This document shows positions 26,901 through 39,184 of a stretch of DNA of 64,000 nt, piece after piece. Position numbers and translations under genes: made by a program. The stretch comes from Quercus robur (lineage: Eukaryota > Streptophyta > Magnoliopsida > Fagales > Fagaceae), in assembly GCF_932294415.1 (NCBI RefSeq), contig NC_065535.1, positions 15,814,282 to 15,878,281 of the forward strand, given 5' to 3'. Within the stretch, counting starts at the first letter, position 1. Each line of letters opens with the position of its first letter. Below the pieces are notes generated by a model. It was not told the DNA's origin. It saw only the letters and a program-made list of their open reading frames with translations, and ran no database searches.

Positions 26901-29042
26901 AGAAAATAAATTCATTTAAGTTACAAGTACAACGCTCCAAAGCAAGATAAACAAAATTTTGATCATCTTCCACCCCATACCAACGAACAATATTTGGATG
27001 CTGATCAGAAGCAATAAGATTCTGAATCTCTTTCAAAGCCACGTCATGATGGGTCTTCACAAGACGTTTAACGGCTACAGGACGACCATCATAAATTCCC
27101 TCAAGTACAATGGTACCATTGCTTCCCTTAGCAATTTCTTTGTTAAAAACAAGTAACTTACCAATACTACGTCCATCAACATGAACATCTACACGATCAA
27201 AAAGATATTTTAATTCATTTCCTTCAATGTGTGGAATTCCTTTAGTGTCTCCAACTTTATTCTCAGGCGAGATATCATCTGGCATTCTCTGATTATTGGA
27301 ACTTCTCTTATTGTTTCCCGATCTCCGAGTTTTCTTCTTTTTGGGAGTCCCAGCATGTATATTGAGCTCCTCTCTATGCCTATTCAACTTAAGCCATTCT
27401 CCAAATCTTAAATAGGGGTAAAAGATAATGCCCATAATGCACATAAGAGCTGAAAGAAAAGGGATAAAAGTCCTTATTTGGGAACCTTGCCTAACCAAGA
27501 CCCCAGGGCTCTCATCCTCAAAAGCCCCAGGGTTCTCGTCCTCAGAAGCGGGCAAAGCAAGCACTTGTCTGCCTTCATTTCTGGGAGGAGCCAGTTGTAA
27601 TAGGTCAGCAGCCCCTGAGGAAGACTTGCGTTCAGCAGCAGGCAGAGAGAGTGGGCTGCCTCCGGAAAGACCAGTTACTAATCTATTGAATGCAGGAAGA
27701 GATTCCAACCATATATGATCACGAATTCGGAGGACACTAGGCTTTGAAAGATAAAGCAATTGTGAGTCAACATCACCCCCGTACTCTAAACTAAACTCAT
27801 TCTCTGATTTGGGAGAAATCCCACCAAAAGAACTCTCTAGTTTTTGATTTTTAAAATGAGCATCAAATTCAGAAAAAGTCACATTCCACAAAACTTTTCT
27901 ATTGTCTGCTGAATAATGTTGGAGTAAATAGTCTGTCCTCATAATGTAAAGTGGCTGCTCAACTGTTTCCAAGTTCAAAGCACCAAACTCTACCAATTCC
28001 TCACCATCTTCATCCGATAAAACTGGGTTTTCTTCAGCACCTTGAGGTGCCGATCCGGAAGGATAACCATCCAACTTATAAGTATTAACTAATCTACCGG
28101 ACTTGGCATCAACAAGATAAACAGTGGTTTTCTTTGATCCTACCGTGACTCCTCCATCCTCTGAAATGTATGGAGCATTTTTCAAATAATCTCCAGCACT
28201 CATTCCAATTTTCTGGTGCAAAGAATTATTGTGAATCAATAACTCAACCATGCCGCAATAAACAAAAAAAAACCTTTCACATAAACAAGAAGCACTCTAA
28301 GCACTATGTGATGCGGACAATAAAGATTTCAAGGAGAAAAACAAGATTAAATAAGAAAAGATAAAAAAATATGCGTGTCTTGTTTTGATGTGGGACTTTC
28401 TTGACATAAAGGAATTATTGTAGTCAATAATATTCAAAGTGAGATTGAACAACTTATAAAGTCCCACTATGAAGTTCCACAAACAACACTAACATCAATA
28501 ATTGCAACATTTGAACAACTTATAAAACACATGATACATATAAAAAGGCGAGTTTGCGTACCACTTTCTTGAAGCTCTTTTTATGCAGATAAAGTGACCA
28601 ATCATCACCGCAATCTATATAGAAGTCATTATCACTATTACTCAGTTCAGAGCCATTGCTTTTATCTTTGTCATTGTTAAGAACCGCCCGATACGACGAG
28701 TAAATGGGCTGTCCAGACGCAAAAGACCACAGAATTTTCCTTGATCCAGTGTCCACTAAATATATTCTTCCATCCAAATCCGCCACTACCACTAGCTCAC
28801 TCTCACTTAAACCAAACACAAACATAGAATCAGAAACCTCGTACACACATTTCCGAAACCTTAAAAATCCTATTACATAAATACAAGAAAATTAAGGGTA
28901 CTTACATAGTGGGAGAGTGCAAAGCTCTGAGATTTCGAGTGGAGAGGGAGGTCTCTGTGATTGCTGAGTCCGAGAGACAGCCAATCAAAGAAGAAGATAT
29001 CACTGTCAATAGAAGAACAAAGATCAAAACCTTGAGTCCCAT
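23959..29042 (-). CDS. IRE1: IRE1, ER stress-sensing kinase/endoribonuclease
   Basis: Type I ER membrane protein of the unfolded protein response; on stress it oligomerises, autophosphorylates and splices bZIP60 mRNA. Exons (minus): 29042-28906, 28805-28562, 28212-26738, 25553-25381, 25042-24796, 24409-23959, all GT-AG, 908 aa. Exon 1 is read in the frame giving MGLKVLIFVLLLTVISSS, a clear signal peptide; another open frame there lacks one. Luminal beta-propeller sensor about 40-340; TM about 376-395; basic linker; kinase with GSNG loop about 490, Lys509 (VAVKR), HRDLKPQN 635-642 and DMG 657-659 in place of DFG; KEN RNase domain about 765-905 with the catalytic set Tyr833, Arg846, Asn847, His851. 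All active residues present; length close to Arabidopsis IRE1A/IRE1B. The splice joining exons 1 and 2 is the least certain. Confidence 0.95.
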
Positions 29043-30711
29043 CCTTCAGATTCGACCACGAAATTGAATCTGTATGCCACGCCAAAATTTGAAATTTTTT
29101 GGTTTTTCAAAATGGGATTTGGGGGTTTCGAAATGGGTCGAAATGAATTCAGGGTTTAGATTTGGGAGATTCGATCAAACGGGAAAGTGTAATATGATTG
29201 AGGCTTTTTTGGGGGTTCAATTTTTAGGGTTTTGTTTGAAATTGGGAGAGGATTGAATTTTTTGCAGTTTTGGGCCGTTACGGCAACTCGTAGAGGCGTG
29301 GCTGCGCGCGTGGTTTCATGATATGGTGGGAAAATTATTATTAAATTAGAATTGCGGTGGATCCAAATTATTTTAATAATAGGGTAAAACTATTTTAGTT
29401 TATTTTAGTCAAATATTGCTACATTTAAAGAACTTTTATTTATGGTTTCAAAAAAAAAAAAAAAACTTTTATTTATAATCTTCTAAACTTTAATAAGTAC
29501 AATAAATATAAATATGTTCCAAAAAAAAAAAAAAAAAAAATTTAGCGTCTTCCATCCACATTACATTATGCTTTAATGATAATCTTTAATTAGAACACAA
29601 TTGAATGTATTTTTTTAATTCCATATTCAAAAAACCAACAAATAAAAATATCATTAGTTTAAATCTCCCATATTTCTTCAAGCATTATGATTGGTAAAGA
29701 AGTTTGAGTAATGTTGTTTGTAGTTTTTGGAAATACGCATGGGTGAAAAAGTGTGTAGAAATGTGTGTAATATTATTTAAAAACTGAAAAAGAGTTGTTT
29801 AACAACTCTACTAAACGGGGCTAAATTTCTTGTATTTAGTTATTCTTTTAAGAAATATAATGAATTTAATATTTAGAATCTCAAATCTCAATATTGACAA
29901 ACAATTGAAAATCAAACCAAATACTTTTATATATACACTAACCTCATCACACGCGCTTTGCACGTGCGATGAGATTTTTTTTTTTTTTTTTTTTTAGTTT
30001 AATATAATTTTTCAATTTGAATTTATTTATTGTTAGTAAGGTTACACATGAAATGATTTTTATAAAACTAAAATTCAGGATTTGATACGGAGTAAATTGT
30101 TAGGATTAGTGTGTGCTAGTTTTTAAGAAAAAAAAAGAGAGTATAAAACGTACGTGACATATTTTAGATAGAAAGTGTGCTAATTTTTAGGAAAAAAGTT
30201 TCTCCAGTAGTTTTTATTTATTTATTTATTTTTATTTTTATTTTTATTTTTATAATTTTGTTGAATTACAATTTTAACCCTATTTTTATTTTTTAAAAAT
30301 AAAGATTATCTAATTAGATTAAGGGTATTTTTGATATTTTTTTTAAAGCCATAATTAATTTTATGAATCCTCTTAATATATGGAGATAAAAATTTTATAT
30401 AGTATACATCTATAAATCAAACTCATTCCTTGTAAGTAAATAGAAAACAGTAATTAAAAATTATCATTCACAAGAATACTTTGCATAATGCTCGAATCTT
30501 TTAGACTCTTTTTGGTTTGATAAATAGAAATGCATGCCATGCCAAAGATCCAAAAATTCAGTAATCAATCTTTCCTAAAATGAAATTATATGAGGTTGGG
30601 GATGGCCACTAGTCACTCATTTTTTATTCTACAAAAATAAGAGTTTTATGCACTTGATTACTATGAATTGTTAGAATTTTGGAGAAATTATTCAATACAC
30701 ATAGTTCATTA

Positions 30712-30798
<87 letters not shown>

Positions 30799-31594
30799 TA
30801 TAAGTCACATGTGTGAGACTTAAAAGTGCAGCCCACCTTTATGTGAGAAGAATTAAAAAAATTTCAACGAATTTTGAGATTTTTTGTTGTTTTCATGTTA
30901 TCTTTATTGTAATCATAATTGAGTTCAATTGAGGAAATAAGAATTTTGTTACTCCCCTCTCTCAATTTGTTAGCCCTCTATTCCATTTTGGAATGTTCCA
31001 AAATGAAGTCCTCTTTCTAAAATTAATAAATAAAATTTCTATCTTATCCTTTACTTTATTTAAAAAGTCAAAGCCATTCTTTTTCTATAATTTAAATTAA
31101 TGAGAGTAGTTCCAAAAACTTATACACTTTTATACAACAAACAATATAATAAATGATATTCTCTTGAAAAGTTGAGTTTTTGAAACAAGACAAACAAATA
31201 GGGATGAAGGGAGTATTATTTTTATTTTTATTTTTCTACTATGGTAATGGCCAAAAGTTTTGAGGTTTTTTGTCATTTTAGTGTTAGTTCTGTTTGATTT
31301 TGATAATTGGGTTTAATTGAGATTATTAGAATTTGAGATTTCTATATTGTGGAAAAAAGTTAAATTTTAAATTAATTGAAATTATATTATCATAACTCAA
31401 AAGTACCACAAAAGTTTTGTTTTGTTTTTTTTGTTTTATGTATCTACTAATTTTGAAGGGTATAAAAGTGAAATTCCTTCTAACCTTTTATCAAAAAAGG
31501 AAAAAGAAGACCTAGCTCCCAAGATGAACATTTTTTTACTATGGAGTTTTAATAATTATTTTCTAGGAGGAAATTAGTCTTAGAGGGAGTCAAG
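29043..31594. other. IRE1 promoter side and AT-rich intergenic DNA
   Basis: 29043-29300 is likely IRE1 5'UTR and promoter. Beyond are A/T homopolymers, a GC-rich imperfect palindrome at about 29944-29975, and a (CT)n run. No supported gene. Confidence 0.55.
30714..30793. repeat. (CT)n microsatellite, about 80 bp
   Basis: Uninterrupted CT dinucleotides; likely polymorphic in length. Confidence 0.97.
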
Positions 31595-31961
31595 GTAAAT
31601 TGCAAATTACACCCCTAAACTTTGAGAGTGTTTAGATTTTATACCATAGAATTTTAGAATTTGGATTATACTCCCTAAAGTTTGGGGGTGTGAGTGTTTG
31701 GATTTTACACCATAAAATTTTAGAATTTGGATTTTACTCCTTAAAATTTTGGGGGTGTTTGGATATTACACTATAACATTTCAGAATTTTAGTTGTAAAA
31801 TTCAAATACTCTCAAATTTTAGGGAGTAAAATCCAAATTCTAAAATGTTAAGGTGCGAAATCCAAACACCCCACACTTCATGAGATAAAATCTAAATTTT
31901 GAAACTTTAGGGTATAAGATCTAAATACTTCCAAATTTAAGGGGTTTAATTTGCAACTTAC
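31595..31961. mobile_element. MITE made of alternating inverted motif copies
   Basis: The left end GTAAATTGCAAATTACACCCC is matched in inverse by GGGGTTTAATTTGCAACTTAC at the right end. Between them, GTGTTTGGATTTTACACC-type units run rightward and their complements run back after about 31780, so the whole thing folds on itself. No coding capacity. The target duplication is unclear. Confidence 0.6.
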
Positions 31962-32195
31962 AAAAAAGAAAAAGCGAGTTGTATTATACCACTGCCTCCG
32001 CCTCCTCCTACTCCTTGTTGATCGAGGAAAAGGATAACACCGTGTGGTTTATTTTCAGGTTTCAATTTCCAACGGCATTATTTGCAAAACCACAAAGCTG
32101 GCCTTTTCAGTTTTCACCTTGTTTCTTTTTATCAATCCTAACCCACGTACGCTCTCTCTCGCATATAAAGATTTGGTTCTGTTAACACTTTGATC

Positions 32196-32339
32196 ATGGA
32201 GTACTTCAACAGCTTTCCCATTCAAGAACACAAGTACTGCCACCACTGGGGAACATTATCCATATCTCCTCTTAATTCTACGACATATAACAAGCTACCT
32301 TCTGATGAGAGTTTCTTTAACAATCTTTTAAACAAATAG
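32196..32339 (+). CDS. Small unrecognised ORF, 47 aa
   Basis: ATG at 32196 after a CT-rich leader-like stretch and a TATAAAG at 32164. The peptide starts MEYFNSFPIQEHKYCHHWG and ends SFFNNLLNK. The TATA-to-ATG distance (about 30 bp) is too short for a normal 5'UTR, so either this is not the true start or it is a truncated gene end. The short acidic/aromatic N-terminus is vaguely like those of some AP2/ERF factors, but no AP2 domain follows. Low confidence. Confidence 0.2.
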   Translation: MEYFNSFPIQEHKYCHHWGTLSISPLNSTTYNKLPSDESFFNNLLNK

Positions 32340-33412
32340 TATCATTCGGTATCAGTTGGAATATTCCAAAATCTTAGAAACCCAACTAACAATCAGAAAA
32401 TCACGCAGAGAGAAAAGTTGGGGTTGAGAATTGAAAATATCGTTCAATTCTATTTTCAATTTGTTGCATCAACTAATAAATTTATATTTTAATCTAACGA
32501 ATAAAAACAGAATTTTGATTGAAAAATAATTGTTTCATGATAAGAATAGCTAGCTAGGTTTATCATTTTATTTTGGGTGAGTAATTAGAAATAATTAATT
32601 AAGTTACTAATAAGTGCAGTAATTTCTTTGTGTCAAGGTACTATAATTTGTCTTTCTCAAAAAAAGCAATCAAGTGGGTTTGTCCCACATTGCCCAAGTG
32701 TGTGTCTCCCAATGGGTTTAAAGCCTTCACACAACATTCAAGAGTTACCGGCTTTTGTATGTTATGAGTTGTGTGATATTAAACCTGGGTTCCCACTCCC
32801 CCCCGTGCAAGGACGGACCTAAGTGTAGGGGCCTAAGGGGGCCCGGGCCCCCTTGGGCACAAAAAAAAATTTTTAGTATGTAAAATTTTCAAAAAAAGGC
32901 TTGCGCCCCCTTGGTTTTTAGCTCGGGCCCCAGTTAGTAAGACTCCAAAAGAGATAGAGAAAGTGAGAGACCCATCACGCCATGACGCCGCTGCCCATGC
33001 CCATGCCCATGCGAGAGAGACCCATCTTGCTACCCAGTACCTACGCCGCCATTAGCTGTCGCATACCCAAATTGGAGACCCATCTTGCTGCCACCACGGT
33101 TGCTCGATCTGCACTACCCAGCCCAGCTTCGTTGCTCCATTGCTCCAACCTTCACAGTTCACAGGTATTTAATCTATCATTTCCTTCAAAACCTAATATA
33201 ATGTTTCTGAATCTCAGATTCTAAAAAATCTATGCTTGTGGACTTGTGGTGTTTGTGTTTTTACTGATGAGTGATGAACTGATGTTGGTGATTCCGTGAT
33301 TGTGAATCTAAAAATTTATTCTGCCCGTGGTGATTTTTTTTTTTATATTTTTTTTTGGCTTTGTGACTTTGTGTTTGTGACTCTCTGTGACTCTGTGTTT
33401 GTGACTCTCTCT

Positions 33413-33414
33413 CT

Positions 33415-33495
<81 letters not shown>
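33413..33495. repeat. (TA)n(GA)n microsatellite
   Basis: About 22 bp of TA followed by about 58 bp of GA inside the hAT-like element. Confidence 0.95.
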
Positions 33496-33501
<6 letters not shown>

Positions 33502-34004
33502 AAGATTAGAGAATATATTAGTGTAGTGTTTGTCTGTTAGTTCTTTGTTGACTGGTAGTTGGGCAACAATAAAGACAAGTGACAGAAAGAAAAAGAAGTT
33601 AACAAAAGAAAAAAAAAGTAAAGTTAAGAAAAGTTTTTGCTAGTAGTGCAAAATAAATTTATAGTGCCTGCAGTGGGATTGGGTTAGTGTCTGAAATAAG
33701 GAGAGTACAAGACAAAGACAAAGATAAATAAAGGTAAAGACCAAAGACAAAAGAAAAAAACAAATCATATAATATAGAAAATTGTCACACATCACAAATT
33801 TAAGAAAATAACAGTGATTCACTTGCGCCTATTGTTAACTCATAATGCTAAATTAAATAAATTATAAATTGAAAAGAAGTGAGAAATACTAAATTTATAA
33901 TTAAATGCATCATTTATATTACCTAGATTCTAGTATTTGTCTTTAGTTAGTAACAACAACCGTTGGTGAGATAATATATATAATTCTTATTTTATTTGTA
34001 GATC

Positions 34005-34238
34005 ATGAAAAAATCAACTACAATGTTTGATTTTTTCAAAAGAAAATATTCAAATTTTTCTGAAGTCAACATGGGATTGCCAACTACTAATTTTGCTATT
34101 CCAATTCCAAAAAAATATGGATGTTCCAATTCTAGAAAATATTCATTCCCCAATTTCGAAAAATATCGATGTTCCAATCCCAAGAAATATTCAATCCCCA
34201 ATTCCAAAAAATGCCGATATCCCAATTCTAGAAAATAA
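34005..34238 (+). pseudogene. hAT transposase N-terminus-like ORF fused to a short-period repeat
   Basis: Starts MKKSTTMFDFFKRK, the Lys-rich opening typical of plant TTF-type/ZMYM1-like hAT transposases. It then degenerates into repeats of about 24 nt (IPIPKKY, CSNSRKY, FPNFEKY, CSNPKKY). No zinc finger or catalytic domain follows before the stop at 34238. Best read as a broken transposase start with an expanded repeat. Confidence 0.4.
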
Positions 34239-34724
34239 CCATATCTCTTAAACACAATTTCAAAAAGTTGATCTTGATATATTAAAAAACAATGATTTTT
34301 GGGTATTTGTCTTGGTTGATAGTTTATTAATACTATATGGATGTGTATTTGAAATTTTTTTTTTCGCTTATCTCCGACCCCCCCCCCCCCCCTAACTTGA
34401 AATCCTAGGTCCATCCCTGCCTCTGTGTGTGTGTTTCAATCCTGTGTCTTTCTAAAAAAAAAAAGGTACTATAATTTGTCAGATGTCTCTAATAGAGTCA
34501 ATCTTGTCCTACATATAGACATCAAATTCTCTGATTTTGGTTAGTATCTAATCTATCTCTGAACTCCTTAAACAACAATAAGTCTAATTATATATATAAA
34601 TATATATATATATATAAATTATACTTTTTCTTGTGTTTCATAGTGACCTTGAAAATGAGTTAGAAAATGTATTCTGGGGTTTGGAATGCACAAAAAAAAT
34701 TAATAACATTTCTTATATAGTTCA

Positions 34725-35526
34725 TGTAAGGGCACAATTTGGTTCCCAAGCCCAAAAGGTAACTGGATCTGGGCCTAAAGAGCTCAATACAATGAGTTTG
34801 TAGAGAGTGAGTTAGAAAACTAAGCTCTAATGAGTTGGATAACAATTATGGTGAATCTAGATGACAATCAAGTAAAGGTAGACTGGTTTTATCCAAAGAA
34901 AATCGTCCTCGGTACAATCTGAGGAGATTAGTTCTTGTATATATCTCTTTTGAATTTGGTTACAAGTCCTGTTCTTGTTCCTACAGTATTTTTTTTCTTA
35001 ATTCCCGATCCCCTTCCCTAAGGGTCTCCTTTCTATTTTATACTATATTCTTTCTTTCATCTCCACCCTCCACGTGTAGATTAGGTCGCTGGTGTTTATC
35101 TTTGTCCCATCAGCACCTTCTAGAAGTCTTTGCAAGTAGCTGTAAGGTTGAAAATTAATGTTCAAGTATCACTTCCACATTAATACTGCCAGAGAGTTAG
35201 CTATAGAGCATTTAATGCGGTGGTGGTATCTTTCTCTTAGAAATTTCATAACTTCCTTTTATCCTGCGCCTTCATGATGTGTATTCTTATCAATAGGATA
35301 TCTCGAAACGTTACTCTGGATGGTAGACCACACCTTTTGACTTCTGCTTTACTTAGCCAAGGAGGCATTCCTTCTTGGCCCACCTTCCCCAACCTTCTCA
35401 ATCATAGCTTGCTCGTGGAGTTTTGATTCTTACATCTTCACTATCGTTTATCTGTCCTTGGACTACTAAGCGTCCTCGGACAAGGCTTACGACCCAATAT
35501 ATACTCTTGGGCCCTTTATCCCTACA
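34725..35526 (-). repeat. 3' LTR of the 34725-43957 element
   Basis: Complete: plus strand TGTAAGGGCACAATTTGG to CCCTTTATCCCTACA (802 bp). The PPT-like TTTTAAGGGGCTAT (minus) lies just inside at 35527-35540. Confidence 0.88.
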
Positions 35527-35808
35527 ATAGCCCCTTAAAATTTCCTTCTTTTGCTCCCTGAAAAAGAAAGAGATTTTGATACTTCAATCCCTATTTTGCT
35601 CTTCCCTTACATCATTCTTATCTGTGTAGGTGTTTTTTCAACTGCCTAGAAGGCAGAAGCATGCTCCTAATGTTTCGGCATTTGGAACGCAATTGCAATT
35701 AATTCTTGCGGCTCCATGTTCCCCACGTTCTACGATACGATAGGGATTGAGTGGCTGAGAATTTTATGGGAATGCAAGCATGAGTTTTCCCACTCGCTCT
35801 TCTCTTGC

Positions 35809-35817
35809 ATATATATA
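35809..35817 (+). promoter_or_regulatory. TATA-like box of the antisense ORF
   Basis: CATATATATACTA lies about 220 bp upstream of the ATG at 36031 and just inside the 3' LTR. A CTTGTAAGTAG at about 35895 could be a 5'UTR splice donor. Inferred promoter. Confidence 0.35.
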
Positions 35818-36030
35818 CTATTAAAAAACCTTTATCCATCTCACTTTTCGCATTCAAAATTCAAGAGCTAGTTCGAGAAGCATTTCTTCACTCTTGTAAG
35901 TAGTTCCTAGTCATTTCTTCCTTCTTTCTTCACTTCGGTCCTTCCTTTTTTCTTTTTATTCAGTGTCTGTTCTCTCCTCGGCCCACTTAATTTTGTTTTG
36001 TCTACCTATTCCCTTCCTTTCCCCTTTCAA

Positions 36031-38640
36031 ATGGGTAGATTTGCCTACTTAGTAGACTCCTCCGAGGGTATAAAGAGCTTTAAAGCTCAATACCGAATCC
36101 TACCAAGAATGTCTATTAGGTACTGCAAACAGGGAGGGTGGTACACCAATAGGCAAGAGGGAGAAATTGTGATCCCCATGATTGCCTTCATAGAGGAAGG
36201 GATGAGAATCCCTATGGGTAGAGTTACTAGGGATTACCTTATAGCTCATAGGCTTTCCCCTACTCAATGCACCCCCAATATGTTTAGGATCTTAGGAAGC
36301 GTAGACGCCTTCAATGAAAAGATGGGTTTGAACCTCACCCACCATGACGTTAATTGGATTTACAACTGTCACCACTTATCAGGGCAGGGGTATTATCTAA
36401 AAACTAGGTACCTTAAGGTTTGACTTATATCGTGCCTCCCCGATTCCAAGAAATGAATGAACAAGGATTACCTGATTGTCTCTGGGAAGTAGTACAATGG
36501 CCTCCACTGCCCGACAAGAGAAGGGACACCAGGTGAGGCTCCTAAGTCTAGGTCTTTTTGTTCTAATGATAATACCCCCGTTTATCACTAGTGTCTCCTA
36601 TGCTCCCTCTTTTCTTTATTTTTTACTTGTAATTTAATTTTCCTTAAACTTGCATTGCTTGTACTAACAAGGCTCTTCTATTTTTGATGTTTTTGCAGAC
36701 AAGTATTCAGCCATCCCTAACTTGAACCTCATCGATTAACCAGATTTGAACATAATACTCAAGTCCGAGGTATATGACGAACAACTAAAGGCGGCGCACT
36801 TAACCCTAGGCTACACTTCAATCTCGTCTAGCTTTCAGGCACCTAAGTGTGTGATTAAAGCAAGGGACCCACGTTTGCACCAAATTAACGTCGTAGTCCC
36901 TGGCGTCCTTGGTCGCCAACCCCATCTCAGAGGGCATGCAACAGGTAGTGCTGCCACTCCTACGCACTGCCGAGGAAGTAACTACACCATCCCAACCAGC
37001 CATCAAAGAGGAGGAAGAAATAGTTGACATTTCTGAATCCGGAGACGATTTTGAAATCTTCAGCCATCACCAGCTCTCAGAAGCCCCAGCCGAGGACTTC
37101 AGTCATCTTTCCTCCACCCAGGTGAGCCACACCCCAGAAGCTCCTCATATTCCAGACGCGATGGTGCTACAGCGTAGGTCGAGGACGAGCCTCCAAGAGC
37201 TGATGGAATCCCAGGCCAGAGGAAATGTGCCTGAGAAGGCAGTTCAGCCTAAAATCTCTGCCCTTCCTCCTACCTAGACTTCCTAACTTGACCTCGCTGA
37301 CAAAAAGAGGAAGCGAGACCAAAAGGGAAAAGAGGTGATGGATGAGAGAAGAAAATCTCCATCCAAGGAAGCCAAGGCTCAGAGGGGGAGCAAACAGCCC
37401 AAGGTCATGCAAACCAGATCTTCTAGTGAGGGAGCCATTACAATAAGGAGGAATGACCAACAGATGAAAGTCCCAGCCTGGACCCCCTCATAGTGCTGGA
37501 TAGAGCTCCTCTTCCGAGTGATGCCTCCATAAGAGACTTCCAATAAGGCAAGGTTGGGTACATAGCCAACGCTGTGGAGCAGGTCCTGCTGCTTCACTCT
37601 AACATGGCTGACCTTAGGTCAATGAGGAAGCATGAAGTGTTCCTCAACCTGAAGAGGGACCTCACAATGGTAAGTCCTTCACCGAACCCTTTTTATTTTT
37701 ATTTTTTATTTTTTATTTTTATCTGTATTCAAACTTTACAACCCTCTTCCCTTTTCTTCCATTTTTTTTTTAAAAATTATGCTTCTTTCCTTGGTAGGCT
37801 GTTCAAGCCACATATAGGGTTGAGGAGATGGTAAACTTCTCCCACGGGCAAATGAAGGAAGAGGAAGGTAGGTGCATTGCGGCCGTGGATGCCTTCAATG
37901 TGGCCGCAAAAAGGATTCAAGAGCTCAAAAATAAATTGATTGAGACAGAGAGGGACAAGAAGAGTGTTGATGCTGCCTTGAAAGGAGCTGAAAGGCAGGC
38001 TGAGGGTCAACGAAGGCAACTTCGCCAGATTGAAGACCAGCTGACCGCTTCCAAGGAACAAATCACAACCCTAAAGAAGAAACTAGAGGAGGCCGAGAAG
38101 GCCAGGGACTAGGCCGAGCATGAAGGATATGATGTGGGGGTGGCGGAGACCGAGGAGGCCCTTAGGGCTGAGGTCTCGGAGGTATGTAGAAACTACTGCC
38201 TCCAGGTGTGGAACGAGGTCCTTGACCAAGCTGGGGTTGAGGCCTCTTCTGCACTTAGGAGAGCAGAGAGTGTATACTACCCTCCTACCATCCGCGCACC
38301 AAGCTCTGACAGCTCCAAGGCTGACACCGCCTCCAAGGTGGCAGAGATTAGTAAGGATAGCTCGGCCAAGGTCCCTCTCTCTCCTGACAGCCCTTCCAAG
38401 GAGGTCGAGCAGCCCAGGGTTGTTGAAAAAGAAGCAGACACAACCAAGGGAGTGATGCCACCAAGCCCCCAGCTACTCCTCAAGACTCACTCAAAGAGAA
38501 AGAGGTACCTCCTAAGATGGAGATTGTTTTGTCAACTCTCCATGTGCCTGCCAAGAGGGACCTCAAGGCTAAGGGCCCAAAAGCTTCAGAAGCAGCACTC
38601 ACTCAGTCTACCAAGGCTCCAGCAAAAGACAAAATTGTAA
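36031..38640 (+). pseudogene. Intron-bearing antisense ORF (Transposase_28-type), degenerate
   Basis: On the strand opposite pol. Exon 1, from ATG 36031, encodes MGRFAYLVDSSEGIKSF and on to HLSGQGYYLKTRYLKV; the family is the plant 'putative gypsy type transposon' domain. A stop follows, with frame loss. Two likely introns: 36532-36697 (CCAG|GTGAGG...TTTGCAG) and 37671-37797 (AATG|GTAAGT...GGTAG). The last part (37828-38640) is a long Lys/Glu/Arg coiled coil (RIQELKNKLIETERDKK...) followed by an acidic, Ser/Pro-rich tail. Stops and frameshifts interrupt it. Function in these elements is unknown; similar ORFs recur in Tat-lineage elements. Confidence 0.65.
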
Positions 38641-39184
38641 TAAAAAAGAAGTAGTTTAGTTTTTTATTTTTTATTTTTTTTAGACTGTTGTTTTTATTTC
38701 CAAGGTTTGCAATCAATTTACCCTTTTGTAACCCATTTGCCTTTTTCTGAGACTCAGCTTAATGATAATTATAAGTTTTTCCTTCATACTTATGGTATTT
38801 ACATGAATCCTAACATAGTTTCTGTTTCACTTAACACTTAACCAATGTGACAATCAGATATAACTCCATTTAGTTATCTACATAAGTGGTAGCATTGTTT
38901 CTACATCCCACGTGATCAGCAAAAGGACAGGCTAAACCTACTAAGTCTACAATCTTAACAAAGTATACCTTTAACTTAAAAAACATACACAATGGTAGAG
39001 CATCCATCCATGTTAGGCTCCACCTAACCCCTTACTTATCAGTAAGTCTAAGGAACTGGAGGGATAATTAATTCTCAAATAGATCATAGATATACTTGCA
39101 AATGCTTTGAGTGATGCTCATGAATTTCCATTTGATCAAGTCATTACAATGAAGGTCTCTGCCATTCAACATGGCTGGTTCTAT

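Larger units (their letters stand above)
32808..34419 (+). mobile_element. hAT-like DNA transposon, internally deleted
   Basis: Left end CAAGGACGGACCTAAG and right end CCTAGGTCCATCCCTG form an imperfect terminal inverted repeat, like the CAGGG..GGACC ends of plant hAT elements. Flanks CCCCCGTG (32800-32807) and CCTCTGTG (34420-34427) match at 6 of 8 positions, consistent with an aged 8-bp duplication. Inside are a coding-like GC-rich part (about 32980-33170), a (TA)n(GA)n run at 33413-33495, and a short transposase-N-terminus-like ORF at 34005. A C-run of 14 lies at 34379-34392. The body is otherwise lost. Confidence 0.65.

Noticed and set aside
28873..29085. Alternative IRE1 first exon frame (MAWHTDSISW...)
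   Set aside because: Lacks a signal peptide and does not join exon 2 in frame; the ATG at 29042 gives a proper signal peptide and correct phase.
37828..38112. Independent coiled-coil host gene
   Set aside because: It lies inside the 34725-43957 retroelement and matches the coiled-coil part of retroelement antisense ORFs.
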